From the NCBI GenBank assembly GCA_052387115.1, contig JBQTJM010000446.1, forward strand, positions 1 to 38,525: DNA of 38,525 bases, in the 5' to 3' direction. Numbering within the stretch: the stretch's first letter is position 1; each line of letters opens with the position of its first letter. The DNA comes from JACCXJ01 sp052387115 (GTDB lineage Bacteria > Pseudomonadota > Gammaproteobacteria > JACCXJ01). The notes beneath the pieces were generated by a model. That model was not told the origin of the DNA. It saw only the letters and a program-made list of their open reading frames with translations, and searched no databases. The translations under genes and the position numbers were made by a program. This document shows, piece by piece, positions 9,388-17,164 of this stretch.

Positions 9388-9418
9388 GGTTCGATCCGCG
9401 ATAATGGTTCGATCCGCG
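9383..9418. repeat. Perfect 18-bp tandem duplication in the guaB leader
   Basis: ATAATGGTTCGATCCGCG occurs twice back to back at 9383-9400 and 9401-9418 with no mismatch. The first copy contains five bases of the -10 hexamer; the second recreates a near-consensus GATAAT (9400-9405) without a matching -35 partner. The length is a multiple of three, so no frame is broken. The duplication looks recent because it has no divergence. It could lengthen the leader or create a secondary start site. Confidence 0.9.
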
Positions 9419-9439
9419 GCCTTGCTTCTCCCTGAACCC

Positions 9440-10903
9440 ATGCGTCTCGCCGGCGAAGCCCTGACATTCGACGATGTCCTCCTGGTCCCGGCCTATTCGG
9501 AGGTCCTGCCGCGCGACGTGAGCCTGGCGACGCGGCTCACGCGCGACATCGGGCTGCGCATCCCCATCCTGTCGGCGGCCATGGACACGGTGACGGAGGG
9601 CCGCCTGGCCATCGCGCTGGCTCAGCAAGGGGGGCTCGGGGTGATGCATAAGAACCTCGGCCCTGAGCAGCAGGCCGCCGAGGTGCGGATGGTCAAGAAG
9701 TACGAGAGCGGGGTGGTCAAGGATCCGATCACCGTGACGCCCGAAACCAGCATCCGCGAGGTCCTGGCCCTGACCCGCGCCCACAACATCTCCGGCGTCC
9801 CGGTCGTGGACGGCGAGCGCCTCGCCGGGATCGTGACCAGCCGCGATGTGCGCTTCGAGACCCGCTACGACAACCCGGTGAAGAGCATCATGACCCCGCG
9901 CGACAAGCTCGTCACGGTGGCCGAGGGGGCGGGGCGCGATGAGGTCGTCGCGCTCCTGCACAAGCACCGCATCGAAAAGGTCCTGGTGGTGAACGAGCGC
10001 TTCCAACTGCGGGGGTTGATCACCGTCAAGGACATCCAGAAGGCGCAGCAATTCCCCAATGCCTGCAAGGACGGCCACGAGCGCCTGCGCGTCGGAGCGG
10101 CCGTCGGTACCGGACCCGGCACCGCCGAGCGCGTGGAGGCCCTGGTCCAGGCCCAGGTGGACGTGATCGTCGTGGACACCGCCCATGGCCATTCGCGCGG
10201 GGTCCTGGACACGGTACGGTGGATCAAGCGCCACTACCCCGAGGTGCAGGTGATCGGCGGCAACGTCGCGACCGGGGAGGCGGCCCGGGCCCTGGTGGAG
10301 GCGGGTGTGGACGCGGTCAAGGTCGGGATCGGTCCCGGTTCCATATGCACGACCCGTATCGTGACCGGGATCGGCGTGCCGCAGGTGACGGCCGTCTCCG
10401 AGGTCGCCGCGGCGCTCGGGAGTAGCGGCGTGCCGGTGATCTCGGACGGCGGGATCCGCTATTCGGGTGATATCGCCAAGGCCATCGCCGCGGGCGCGCA
10501 TGCGGTCATGATCGGCTCGCTGTTCGCCGGGACCGAGGAGGCCCCGGGCGAGGTCGAGCTGTACCAAGGACGCTCGTACAAGTCCTATCGCGGCATGGGC
10601 TCGCTGGGCGCCATGCAACAGTCGCACGGCTCCGCGGATCGTTATTTCCAGGAGGGCGACGAGATCGAGAAGCTCGTGCCCGAGGGCATCGAGGGGCGCG
10701 TGCCTTACAAGGGCAGCCTCTCGGCCATCATCAACCAAATGCTCGGCGGGGTGCGCGCGGCCATGGGATATACAGGATGCGCCACGCTCGAAGACCTGCG
10801 CACCAAGGCGCGCTTCGTGCGCGTGACCTACGCCGGGATGCGCGAGAGCCACGTGCACGACGTCGCGATCACCAAAGAGGCGCCGAATTACCGCGCCGAC
10901 TGA
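9440..10903 (+). CDS. guaB: Inosine-5'-monophosphate dehydrogenase
   Basis: A 487-residue IMPDH, matching the usual proteobacterial length. It oxidises IMP to XMP with NAD+, the first committed step of GMP synthesis, in the cytoplasm. ATG 9440 (MRLAGEALTFDDVLLVPAYS) is the canonical N terminus; the longer open frame upstream is leader. A tandem CBS pair spans about residues 90-205 between halves of the TIM barrel. The catalytic loop GPGSICTTR places the nucleophile at Cys303. GGIRYSGDIAKAIAAGA is the phosphate-binding region and YRGMGSLGAM belongs to the IMP/flap region. The TGA stop (10901-10903) is the first triplet next to a palindromic element that separates it from guaA. The two genes probably form one operon, as in many bacteria. 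Confidence 0.97.
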   Translation: MRLAGEALTFDDVLLVPAYSEVLPRDVSLATRLTRDIGLRIPILSAAMDTVTEGRLAIALAQQGGLGVMHKNLGPEQQAAEVRMVKKYESGVVKDPITVTPETSIREVLALTRAHNISGVPVVDGERLAGIVTSRDVRFETRYDNPVKSIMTPRDKLVTVAEGAGRDEVVALLHKHRIEKVLVVNERFQLRGLITVKDIQKAQQFPNACKDGHERLRVGAAVGTGPGTAERVEALVQAQVDVIVVDTAHGHSRGVLDTVRWIKRHYPEVQVIGGNVATGEAARALVEAGVDAVKVGIGPGSICTTRIVTGIGVPQVTAVSEVAAALGSSGVPVISDGGIRYSGDIAKAIAAGAHAVMIGSLFAGTEEAPGEVELYQGRSYKSYRGMGSLGAMQQSHGSADRYFQEGDEIEKLVPEGIEGRVPYKGSLSAIINQMLGGVRAAMGYTGCATLEDLRTKARFVRVTYAGMRESHVHDVAITKEAPNYRAD

Positions 10904-11047
10904 GAGCTTGTGAAAAAATCGTCGCGAGCGAAGGGAGGTCGCGTTCCGCCGGAGCACAGGAACCGGAGTGTATGTTGAAATACATGAGGATTCCGAGCAC
11001 TGCCGGAATGCGAGATCCCGAGCGCAGCAGATTTTTTCACAAGCTCT
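10903..11047. repeat. MITE-like palindromic element between guaB and guaA
   Basis: The 18-bp arm AGAGCTTGTGAAAAAATC (10903-10920) has a perfect inverted partner at 11030-11047. Inside it, 10921-10963 and 10995-11029 can still be aligned as imperfect inverted copies, and TGTAT/ATACA close to the centre (about 10969-10984) form an apical stem, so about 145 nt can fold into one long hairpin. The triplet TGA flanks both ends (10901-10903 and 11047-11049), compatible with a short target duplication. It encodes no protein. The right arm with its run of six T could act as a terminator or attenuator within a guaBA transcript. Whether it is a mobile MITE depends on copies elsewhere in the genome. Confidence 0.8.
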
Positions 11048-11062
11048 GAGGCGATCCACGGC

Positions 11063-12655
11063 ATGGGCGAGGACCGCGGCCCCGGCGGCGCCCACCGCGA
11101 CCGGATCCTGATCCTCGATTTCGGCTCCCAGTACACCCAGCTCATCGCCCGCCGCATCCGCGAGGCTTGTGTCTATTGCGAGATCCACCCCTACGATTGC
11201 GCGGACGAGGTGCTCCCGGCCTTCGCCCCGCGCGGCATCGTGCTCTCGGGGGGCCCCGAGTCCGTCGCCCTCGCCCCGCACGTCGCGGCGCCCGCGCGGG
11301 TGTTCGATCTGGGCGTCCCGGTGCTCGGGATCTGTTATGGGATGCAGACTATGGCCGCGCAGCTCGGCGGTCGGGTCGAGAGTACGCGGGCGCGGGAGTT
11401 CGGGTACGCACAGGTGCGGGCCCATGGACATTCGGCCTTGCTGCGCGACATCGAGGACCACCGGAGCCCCGAGGGCCATGGCCTCCTCGATGTGTGGATG
11501 AGCCACGGCGATCGGGTCGAGTCCCTGCCGCCGGGATTCCGGGTCATCGCTTCCTCGCCGTCCTCGCCGATCGCCGGCATGGCGGACGAGTCCCGCCGGC
11601 TCTACGGCCTGCAGTTCCACCCCGAGGTGACCCACACCCGCCAGGGCAGTCGCATCCTCGATCGCTTCGTGCACGAGATCAGCGGCGCGGGGTCGATCTG
11701 GGGCACGCAGGCCATCATCGCCGAGGCCATCGCGCGGATCCGCGCCGAGGTCGGCCGAGGGCGCGTGCTGCTCGGGCTCTCGGGTGGCGTGGACTCGGCA
11801 GTGGCCGCCGCCCTTCTGCACCGGGCCATCGGCGAGCAACTCGTTTGCGTTTTCGTCGACAACGGGCTCTTGCGGCTCGGCGAGGGCGACGAAGTTATGG
11901 CCACCTTCGCCGCGCACCTGGGCGTGTCCATCATCAAGATCGATGCCGGAGAGCGCTTCTTCGCGACGCTTCGCGGGCTCGAGGACCCCGAGGAGAAGCG
12001 CAGGCGCATCGGGTCCATGTTCATCGAGGTCTTCGAAGAGGAGGCCTTGAAACTACGCGACGTGCGTTGGCTGGCGCAAGGCACGATCTACCCCGATGTC
12101 ATCGAATCGGCCGGGGCCAGGACCGGCAAGGCGCAGGTGATCAAATCCCACCACAACGTGGGCGGCCTACCCGAGCGCATGCGTCTTCGGCTCATCGAGC
12201 CGTTGCGCGAGCTCTTCAAGGACGAGGTCCGCAAGCTCGGCATGGAGCTGGGCCTGCCCTACGATCTCGTGTACCGCCATCCGTTTCCGGGTCCGGGGCT
12301 GGGCGTGCGCGTGCTCGGCGAGGTACGGCGGGAATACGTCGAGACGCTGCGTCGAGCCGACGCCATCTACCTCCAGGAGCTACGCGCCGCCGGGCACTAC
12401 GAGCGCGTGAGTCAGGCCTTCGCGGTGTTCCTGCCGGTGCGCTCGGTCGGGGTCACGGGCGACGCCCGCCACTATGCCCATGTGATCGCACTGCGCGCCG
12501 TCGAGACCGTGGATTTCATGACGGCACACTCGGTCGCGCTACCGTACGAGCTCCTGGATCGCGTGGCGCGCCGTATCGTCAACGAGGTGCCCGGCGTCTC
12601 GCGGGTCGTCTACGACATCACCGGGAAGCCCCCCGCCACCATCGAATGGGAGTGA
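11063..12655 (+). CDS. guaA: GMP synthase (glutamine-hydrolysing)
   Basis: A 530-residue GuaA that amidates XMP to GMP using ATP and glutamine. The N-terminal class I amidotransferase domain starts at DRILILDFGSQYTQLIA and carries the nucleophile Cys91 in GICYGMQ, with the His/Glu pair in GLQFHPEVTHT. The ATP pyrophosphatase domain has the PP-loop LGLSGGVDS at about residues 237-245, and the dimerisation domain ends in the canonical PPATIEWE. Start ATG 11063 gives 14 residues before the first strand, similar to E. coli; no clear Shine-Dalgarno is seen, and the palindromic element ends 15 bp upstream. Functionally paired with guaB. Confidence 0.97.
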   Translation: MGEDRGPGGAHRDRILILDFGSQYTQLIARRIREACVYCEIHPYDCADEVLPAFAPRGIVLSGGPESVALAPHVAAPARVFDLGVPVLGICYGMQTMAAQLGGRVESTRAREFGYAQVRAHGHSALLRDIEDHRSPEGHGLLDVWMSHGDRVESLPPGFRVIASSPSSPIAGMADESRRLYGLQFHPEVTHTRQGSRILDRFVHEISGAGSIWGTQAIIAEAIARIRAEVGRGRVLLGLSGGVDSAVAAALLHRAIGEQLVCVFVDNGLLRLGEGDEVMATFAAHLGVSIIKIDAGERFFATLRGLEDPEEKRRRIGSMFIEVFEEEALKLRDVRWLAQGTIYPDVIESAGARTGKAQVIKSHHNVGGLPERMRLRLIEPLRELFKDEVRKLGMELGLPYDLVYRHPFPGPGLGVRVLGEVRREYVETLRRADAIYLQELRAAGHYERVSQAFAVFLPVRSVGVTGDARHYAHVIALRAVETVDFMTAHSVALPYELLDRVARRIVNEVPGVSRVVYDITGKPPATIEWE

Positions 12656-12937
12656 GAGCGCCCGGGGAGATCGCGTGGGATGACACGCCAGCGTCCTGGA
12701 GCCCGATGAGTTACGGGTCGTCCGCGCCGGCCTGTTTCCGGGGCGAGGTTGCGGCGTACCGCAGGCGTCTTGGCCCAATCGGGTAGCCGGAGGTGTTCAA
12801 CCCCCAGCCCCCACAACAGCCCGCATGCGGGTCCGCACGGGGCGTTTCCTTCGAGGATTAAAGGTTGAGGATCCGGCGGTCACGCGCACCGATGCCGGAA
12901 CACGTGCGGCGGAGCGCCGACCATGCGGGCTTCCAGC
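12656..12937. other. Gene-free gap between guaA and lpxH with a palindrome
   Basis: This 282-bp stretch between the convergent genes guaA and lpxH contains no convincing reading frame. The one distinctive element is the perfect 12-bp palindrome CCCGCATGCGGG (12820-12831); a related CATGCGGGC recurs at 12922-12930. No T-run follows, so it is not a standard terminator. Confidence 0.4.
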
Positions 12938-13702
12938 CTACAAGCTACGCCCCACCGCGATCGTGGGGCGCGTGCCGCCGACATCGGCGACCCGGGTGAG
13001 CGTCGGACCGCGCTCGTCGATGACTAGCACGCTGTCCGTCTCGTACCAATCCCCGAGCACGATACGACGCGCCTCCCCGCAGTTCAGCACCAGCCGATGG
13101 ATGGCGGGGCGGTGGGTGTGGCCGTGGATGAGCTGCCGGACGCCATGGGCCTGCATCGCCTCGACGACCGCCTCCGACGTGACGTCCATGATCGCCTCGG
13201 CCTTGCCCTGGGTCGCCATGCGGCTGCCTTCGCGCGCCTTTTGGGCGAGTGCCGCGCGCTCGGCCAGCGGGCGGGCCAGGAAGCCCGACTGCCACCTCGG
13301 ATCGCGCACCTGCCGGCGGAAGGCCTGGTATTCGAGGTCCTCTGTGCACAGGGTATCGCCGTGCATGAGCAGCGTGGGCTCCGCATAGAGATCCACGACG
13401 GTCGGATCGGGTAAGAGCCGGGCTCCCGTGTGCGCTTCGAATTGCGCGCCCATGAGGAAATCGCGGTTGCCGCGCATGACGTACACGGGTGTCCCTGTGG
13501 CGGCGAGATCGGCGAGCGAGGCGATCACCTCGGGATGCGGCGGCCGATCGTCGTCATCTCCGATCCAGGCCTCGAAGAGGTCGCCCAGGATGTAGAGTGC
13601 CTCGGCCCGGCGCGCCGGCCCGGCGAGGAGCGCGTGGAAGCGCAGGAGCGGCTCGGGACGCAGCGCATCGAGGTGGAGATCGGAGATGAAAAGGGTTGCC
13701 AT
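12938..13702 (-). CDS. lpxH: UDP-2,3-diacylglucosamine diphosphatase
   Basis: A 254-residue LpxH, a peripheral inner-membrane calcineurin-like phosphoesterase. It hydrolyses UDP-2,3-diacylglucosamine to lipid X and UMP in lipid A synthesis. All metal-binding motifs are present in order: SDLHLD (7-12), GDLFEAWIGDDD (about 40-51), GNRDFL, MHGDTLCTED and the C-terminal HGHTHRP. ATG 13702 starts directly at the first beta strand (MATLFISDLHL). Its presence supports a Gram-negative organism of the beta/gamma group, where LpxH is the typical enzyme for this step. It is divergent from gltX with 55 bp between the starts. Confidence 0.95.
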   Translation of the reverse strand: MATLFISDLHLDALRPEPLLRFHALLAGPARRAEALYILGDLFEAWIGDDDDRPPHPEVIASLADLAATGTPVYVMRGNRDFLMGAQFEAHTGARLLPDPTVVDLYAEPTLLMHGDTLCTEDLEYQAFRRQVRDPRWQSGFLARPLAERAALAQKAREGSRMATQGKAEAIMDVTSEAVVEAMQAHGVRQLIHGHTHRPAIHRLVLNCGEARRIVLGDWYETDSVLVIDERGPTLTRVADVGGTRPTIAVGRSL

Positions 13703-13728
13703 GCGCTGGCCTCGAGGGATGCCGTGGC

Positions 13729-13734
13729 TATAAT
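13729..13734 (+). promoter_or_regulatory. -10 element of the gltX-cysS promoter
   Basis: A consensus TATAAT lies at 13729-13734, 23 bp before the gltX ATG, in the short lpxH-gltX divergent gap. No convincing -35 hexamer is found 16-18 bp upstream, so activity would depend on other contacts. The resulting leader would be only about 17 nt and lacks a Shine-Dalgarno sequence. Confidence 0.4.
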
Positions 13735-13757
13735 GTCACATCCCGCCGCGCCCGCCC

Positions 13758-15155
13758 ATGATCAAGACCCGCTTCGCGCCCAGCCCCACCGGGCTCATGC
13801 ACCTCGGCAACGTGCGCACGGCGCTCTTCAACCATTGTCTTGCGTGCCGCGAGAAAGGCGTGTTCCTCCTGCGCATCGAGGACACCGATGCGGCGCGCGA
13901 CACCGAGGAGTCCGTGGCCGCCATCGTCGAGGACCTCCGCTGGTTGGGTCTAGCCTGGGACGAGGGTTATCCGATCGGCGGGCCGGCGGGTCCCTACCGC
14001 CAGTCGGAACGCGGCGTGGTCTATGCCGACTATTATCGAACGCTCGAGGCGGAGGGTCATGCCTATCCCTGTTTCTGCACGGCAGAGGAGCTGGCCATGA
14101 CCCGCAACGCCCAGCTGACAGCAGGCACGGCCCCGCGTTATCCCGGAACCTGCGCACGGCTCGACGCCGATCGGATCGAGGCCAAACGGCGCGCCGGCAA
14201 CCCCGCGACCCTGCGCTTCCGAGTGCCCCAGGGCAAGGTGTCGTTCGACGATCTGGTGCGCGGCCCGCAGTCCTTCGCCGCGCTCGACATCGGTGACTTC
14301 GTGATCCGGCGCTCCGACGGCAGCCCCGCGTTCTTCTTCTCGAACGCGCTGGACGATGCCCTCATGGCGGTCACCCACGTCCTGCGCGGTGAGGATCATC
14401 TGAGCAACACCCCGCGCCAGTTGCTGCTCCTCACGGCGCTCGGTCTCCCCGCCCCGCGCTACGGCCACATCGCCCTCGTGCTCGGGGAGGGCGGGACGCC
14501 GCTCGGCAAACGTCAGGGCAGCCGCTCCGTGCGCGCACTCCGGGATCAGGGCTATCTCCCGCTCGCCCTCGACAACACCCTGGCGCGGCTGGGGCACACC
14601 TACGAAGACCCGGGCTTCCGGGACCTCGACGGCCTCGCCGCCGGGTTTTCCCTGGACCACCTCGGACGCGCCCCGGCGCGTTTCGATGCGTCTCAGCTCG
14701 ACCATTGGCAGCGCGAGACCATCGCCCGCAGCACCCCGGCCGAGCTGTGGGGATGGATGAGCACCGCGGTCGGCGAGCGGGTGCCGGAAGCGATGCGGCC
14801 GGCCTTCGTCGAGGCGATCCGCGCCAACGTCTTGCTGCCCGCGGACGCGCTCCTCTGGGCCGGGATCCTGTACGGCGATGGGATCGAGATCTCCGATGCG
14901 GCGGCGCGCGTACTCGCGGGTGCGGCCTCGGGTTTCTTCGACGAGGCGCTGAAGATCTGCGGGCGGCTCCGCGATTTCTCCGGTCTCGCCGGCGCGCTCA
15001 AGGGACGGTTGGGGGTGAGCGGCAAAGCGCTCTTCCTGCCGTTGCGCGCGGCGCTTACCGGCCGCATCGACGGACCCGACCTCGCGGACCTCATCGCCCT
15101 GATGCGGCGCGAGCGCATCCGGGAGCGGTTCGCAGCTCTCATCAAAAAACCCTGA
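13758..15155 (+). CDS. gltX: Glutamate-tRNA ligase
   Basis: A 465-residue class I glutamyl-tRNA synthetase. RFAPSPTGLMHLGN (5-18) holds the HIGH-type signature as HLGN. The second signature, usually a KMSKS-like SKR(H/D)G, reads PLGKRQG with Lys251, so the Ser normally preceding the Lys-Arg pair is Gly. The central part (FVIRRSDGSPAFFFSN, VTHVLRGEDHLSNTPRQ) is typical, and a helical anticodon-binding domain forms the C terminus. It charges tRNA-Glu and perhaps tRNA-Gln; the sequence does not settle discrimination. ATG 13758 has no visible ribosome site. Its TGA overlaps the cysS ATG by one base (TGATG at 15153-15157), implying translational coupling. Confidence 0.93.
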   Translation: MIKTRFAPSPTGLMHLGNVRTALFNHCLACREKGVFLLRIEDTDAARDTEESVAAIVEDLRWLGLAWDEGYPIGGPAGPYRQSERGVVYADYYRTLEAEGHAYPCFCTAEELAMTRNAQLTAGTAPRYPGTCARLDADRIEAKRRAGNPATLRFRVPQGKVSFDDLVRGPQSFAALDIGDFVIRRSDGSPAFFFSNALDDALMAVTHVLRGEDHLSNTPRQLLLLTALGLPAPRYGHIALVLGEGGTPLGKRQGSRSVRALRDQGYLPLALDNTLARLGHTYEDPGFRDLDGLAAGFSLDHLGRAPARFDASQLDHWQRETIARSTPAELWGWMSTAVGERVPEAMRPAFVEAIRANVLLPADALLWAGILYGDGIEISDAAARVLAGAASGFFDEALKICGRLRDFSGLAGALKGRLGVSGKALFLPLRAALTGRIDGPDLADLIALMRRERIRERFAALIKKP

Positions 15156-16543
15156 TGCTCACGATCTACAACACCCTGACGGGCATCAAAGAGCCCTTCG
15201 CGCCGATGGTAGCCGGCCGGGTCGGCGTGTATGTGTGCGGGATGACGGTGTATGACTACTGCCATCTGGGCCATGCCCGCATGATAGTAGTGTTCGATAT
15301 CGTGACCCGCTATCTGCGCGCGCTCGGCTACGAGGTCACCTATGTGCGCAACATCACCGACATCGACGACAAGATCATTCGGCGCGCCGCCGAGGCGGGC
15401 GAGGATATCGGGACGCTGACGGAGCGCTACATCGGGTTCATGGACGAGGACGCGCGGGCGCTCGGGGTTCTGAAACCCGATCTCGAGCCGCGCGCCACCC
15501 AGCACATCGAGGTCATGACACGCATGATCGAGCGGCTCCTGGAGCGCGGCCATGCCTACCTCGGAAAGAACGGCGATGTTTACTATCGGGTGGCGAGCTT
15601 TGTCGCGTATGGAAAACTATCGGGGAAGCGACCCGAAGCGCTACGCGCCGGCGCCCGGGTCGAGGTGGACGAAGCCAAGGACGATCCGCTCGATTTCGTG
15701 CTCTGGAAGCACGCCAAACCGGGAGAGCCGGCGTGGGCATCGCCCTGGGGACACGGGCGTCCCGGCTGGCACATCGAATGTTCGGCCATGGCCACCCATT
15801 GCCTGGGCGATTCCTTCGACATCCACGGGGGCGGACAGGACCTCCAGTTCCCCCACCACGAGAACGAGATCGCCCAGTCCGAGGGCGCAACCGGCCAGCC
15901 TTTCGCCAGGTTGTGGATGCACAACGGCTTCGTGCAGGTCGAGGAGGAGAAGATGTCGAAGTCGCTCGGCAACTTCTTCACCGTGCGCGAGGTCCTCTAC
16001 CACTATCAGCCCGAAGAGGTGCGCTGTTTCATCTTGGCCAGCCACTACCGGAGCCCGCTCCACTACTCACAAGAGAACCTGGAGCATGCCCGGCAGGCGA
16101 TCACACGGCTGTATCTGGCGCTGCGTGATTTCCCCGACGACGGGCAGCCTCCTGCGGCGCAAGACGAATTCGAAGCGCGTTTCCGCACGGCCATGGACGA
16201 TGACTTCAACACGCCCGAGGCGATGGCCGTGCTCTTTGAACTGGCGCGCGAAGTGAACCGGCTGCAGGAGTCTGACCGCGCGGCCGCGGGCCACCTCGCG
16301 GCCCGGCTGCGTCGTCTGGCCGCGCTCCTGGGTCTTCTACAATCGGCGCCCGAGCGCTACCTCCGCCACGGATCCGTGGACGGCGGGCCGGCCGACGCCG
16401 AGGTGGCGGACTGGATCACCCGGAGGACCGAGGCCCGCGCCCGCAAGGACTGGCAGGAGGCCGACCGCATCCGCGTGCGGCTCGCCGCCCAAGGCGTGGT
16501 GCTGGAAGACGGGCCGGGCGGCACGCGCTGGCGGCGGGGATAG
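15155..16543 (+). CDS. cysS: Cysteine-tRNA ligase
   Basis: A 462-residue cysteinyl-tRNA synthetase, nearly the length of the E. coli enzyme (461). It begins MLTIYNTLTGIKEPF with the first zinc ligand at Cys28 in VYVCGMTVYDYCHLGHAR and the HIGH motif as HLGH (37-40). The remaining zinc ligands lie in WHIECSAMA and FPHHENEIAQSE. KMSKSLGNF begins at residue 266. The C-terminal helical DALR-type domain ends in WRRG. ATG 15155 overlaps the gltX stop, so the two synthetases form a coupled pair. A 14-bp palindrome follows 9 bp after the stop, and the tRNA cluster begins about 110 bp downstream. Confidence 0.96.
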   Translation: MLTIYNTLTGIKEPFAPMVAGRVGVYVCGMTVYDYCHLGHARMIVVFDIVTRYLRALGYEVTYVRNITDIDDKIIRRAAEAGEDIGTLTERYIGFMDEDARALGVLKPDLEPRATQHIEVMTRMIERLLERGHAYLGKNGDVYYRVASFVAYGKLSGKRPEALRAGARVEVDEAKDDPLDFVLWKHAKPGEPAWASPWGHGRPGWHIECSAMATHCLGDSFDIHGGGQDLQFPHHENEIAQSEGATGQPFARLWMHNGFVQVEEEKMSKSLGNFFTVREVLYHYQPEEVRCFILASHYRSPLHYSQENLEHARQAITRLYLALRDFPDDGQPPAAQDEFEARFRTAMDDDFNTPEAMAVLFELAREVNRLQESDRAAAGHLAARLRRLAALLGLLQSAPERYLRHGSVDGGPADAEVADWITRRTEARARKDWQEADRIRVRLAAQGVVLEDGPGGTRWRRG

Positions 16544-16551
16544 GCCCGGCG

Positions 16552-16565
16552 CCGGCACGTGCCGG
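16552..16565. repeat. 14-bp perfect palindrome after cysS
   Basis: CCGGCACGTGCCGG is a perfect self-complementary sequence just after the cysS stop and 5 bp before the tRNA promoter. It lacks a T-tract, so it is not a textbook intrinsic terminator; as DNA it could be a protein-binding site upstream of the tRNA promoter, as RNA a short stem at the cysS 3' end. Confidence 0.5.
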
Positions 16566-16569
16566 TCCA

Positions 16570-16598
16570 TTGACGCCTTGAAGACGGGTGCGTATCAT
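16570..16598 (+). promoter_or_regulatory. Sigma-70 promoter of the tRNA cluster
   Basis: TTGACG (16570-16575, five of six matches to -35) and TATCAT (16593-16598, five of six to -10) are spaced by 17 bp. The predicted start is near 16605, about 50 nt upstream of tRNA-Pro. The sequence after the -10 (CCCTCGCGC) is GC-rich, the discriminator type associated with stringent control of stable RNA promoters. No other promoter of this quality is seen before the four tRNAs. Confidence 0.65.
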
Positions 16599-16654
16599 CC
16601 CTCGCGCTTCCGCGGCCATCCCTATATTTTATTTGGCGATGCACATCGGCCTCT

Positions 16655-16731
16655 CGGGGCATAGCGCAGCCTGGTAGCGCACCTGCTTTGGGAGCAGGGA
16701 GTCGGGGGTTCAAATCCCTCTGCCCCGACCA
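16655..16731 (+). tRNA. tRNA-Pro (TGG)
   Basis: A 77-nt cloverleaf. The acceptor stem pairs CGGGGCA with TGCCCCG. The anticodon stem CCTGC/GCAGG holds the loop TTTGGGA with anticodon TGG. The T-arm contains GGTTCAAAT. The 3' ACCA is encoded. First gene of a four-tRNA cluster. Confidence 0.95.
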
Positions 16732-16760
16732 AGTTCCCCGAAACCCGGGGAGCCGCAAAG

Positions 16761-16837
16761 GCGCCTGTAGCTCATGCGGATAGAGCATCGGCCTTCTAAG
16801 CCGAGGGTAGCAGGTTCGAGTCCTGCCAGGCGCGCCA
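16761..16837 (+). tRNA. tRNA-Arg (TCT)
   Basis: A 77-nt cloverleaf. Acceptor stem GCGCCTG/CAGGCGC, anticodon stem TCGGC/GCCGA with loop CTTCTAA giving anticodon TCT, T-loop GGTTCGAGT, and encoded GCCA end. It reads AGA/AGG codons, rare in this GC-rich DNA. It lies 29 bp after tRNA-Pro. Confidence 0.95.
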
Positions 16838-16959
16838 AAGCGCTGCGGGGTTCAGGGCATACGAGCCCCCTGCCCGACTTTCGAGTGCCAGGGCCCGGCC
16901 AGCGTACGGGGAGGTCGTTCGGGACGCGAAGTACCGTGACGCTGTTGAGCGGTTACGAT

Positions 16960-17036
16960 GGTGGGCGTAGCTCAATCGGTAGAGCCCCGGATTGTGGATC
17001 CGGTTGTTGTGGGTTCAAGTCCCATCGCTCACCCCA
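16960..17036 (+). tRNA. tRNA-His (GTG)
   Basis: Acceptor stem GTGGGCG/CGCTCAC with the histidine-specific extra G at 16960 opposite the discriminator C at 17033. Anticodon stem CCGGA/TCCGG with loop TTGTGGA gives anticodon GTG. The CCA end (17034-17036) is encoded. A 122-bp spacer separates it from tRNA-Arg. Confidence 0.95.
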
Positions 17037-17067
17037 TCCCCTGACCGCACCTTGCCAGTACCCGCGC

Positions 17068-17143
<76 letters not shown>

Positions 17144-17164
17144 ATTAATCAATCAGTTCAGTTA

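Noticed and set aside
9356..11917. An 853-residue minus-strand open frame across guaB, the palindromic element and guaA
   Set aside because: It is antisense to two certain genes and continues through the MITE-like element with repetitive His/Arg/Gly-rich sequence, so it is a high-GC artefact.
11167..12786. A 539-residue plus-strand frame overlapping guaA
   Set aside because: Arg-rich shadow frame of guaA without any domain signature.
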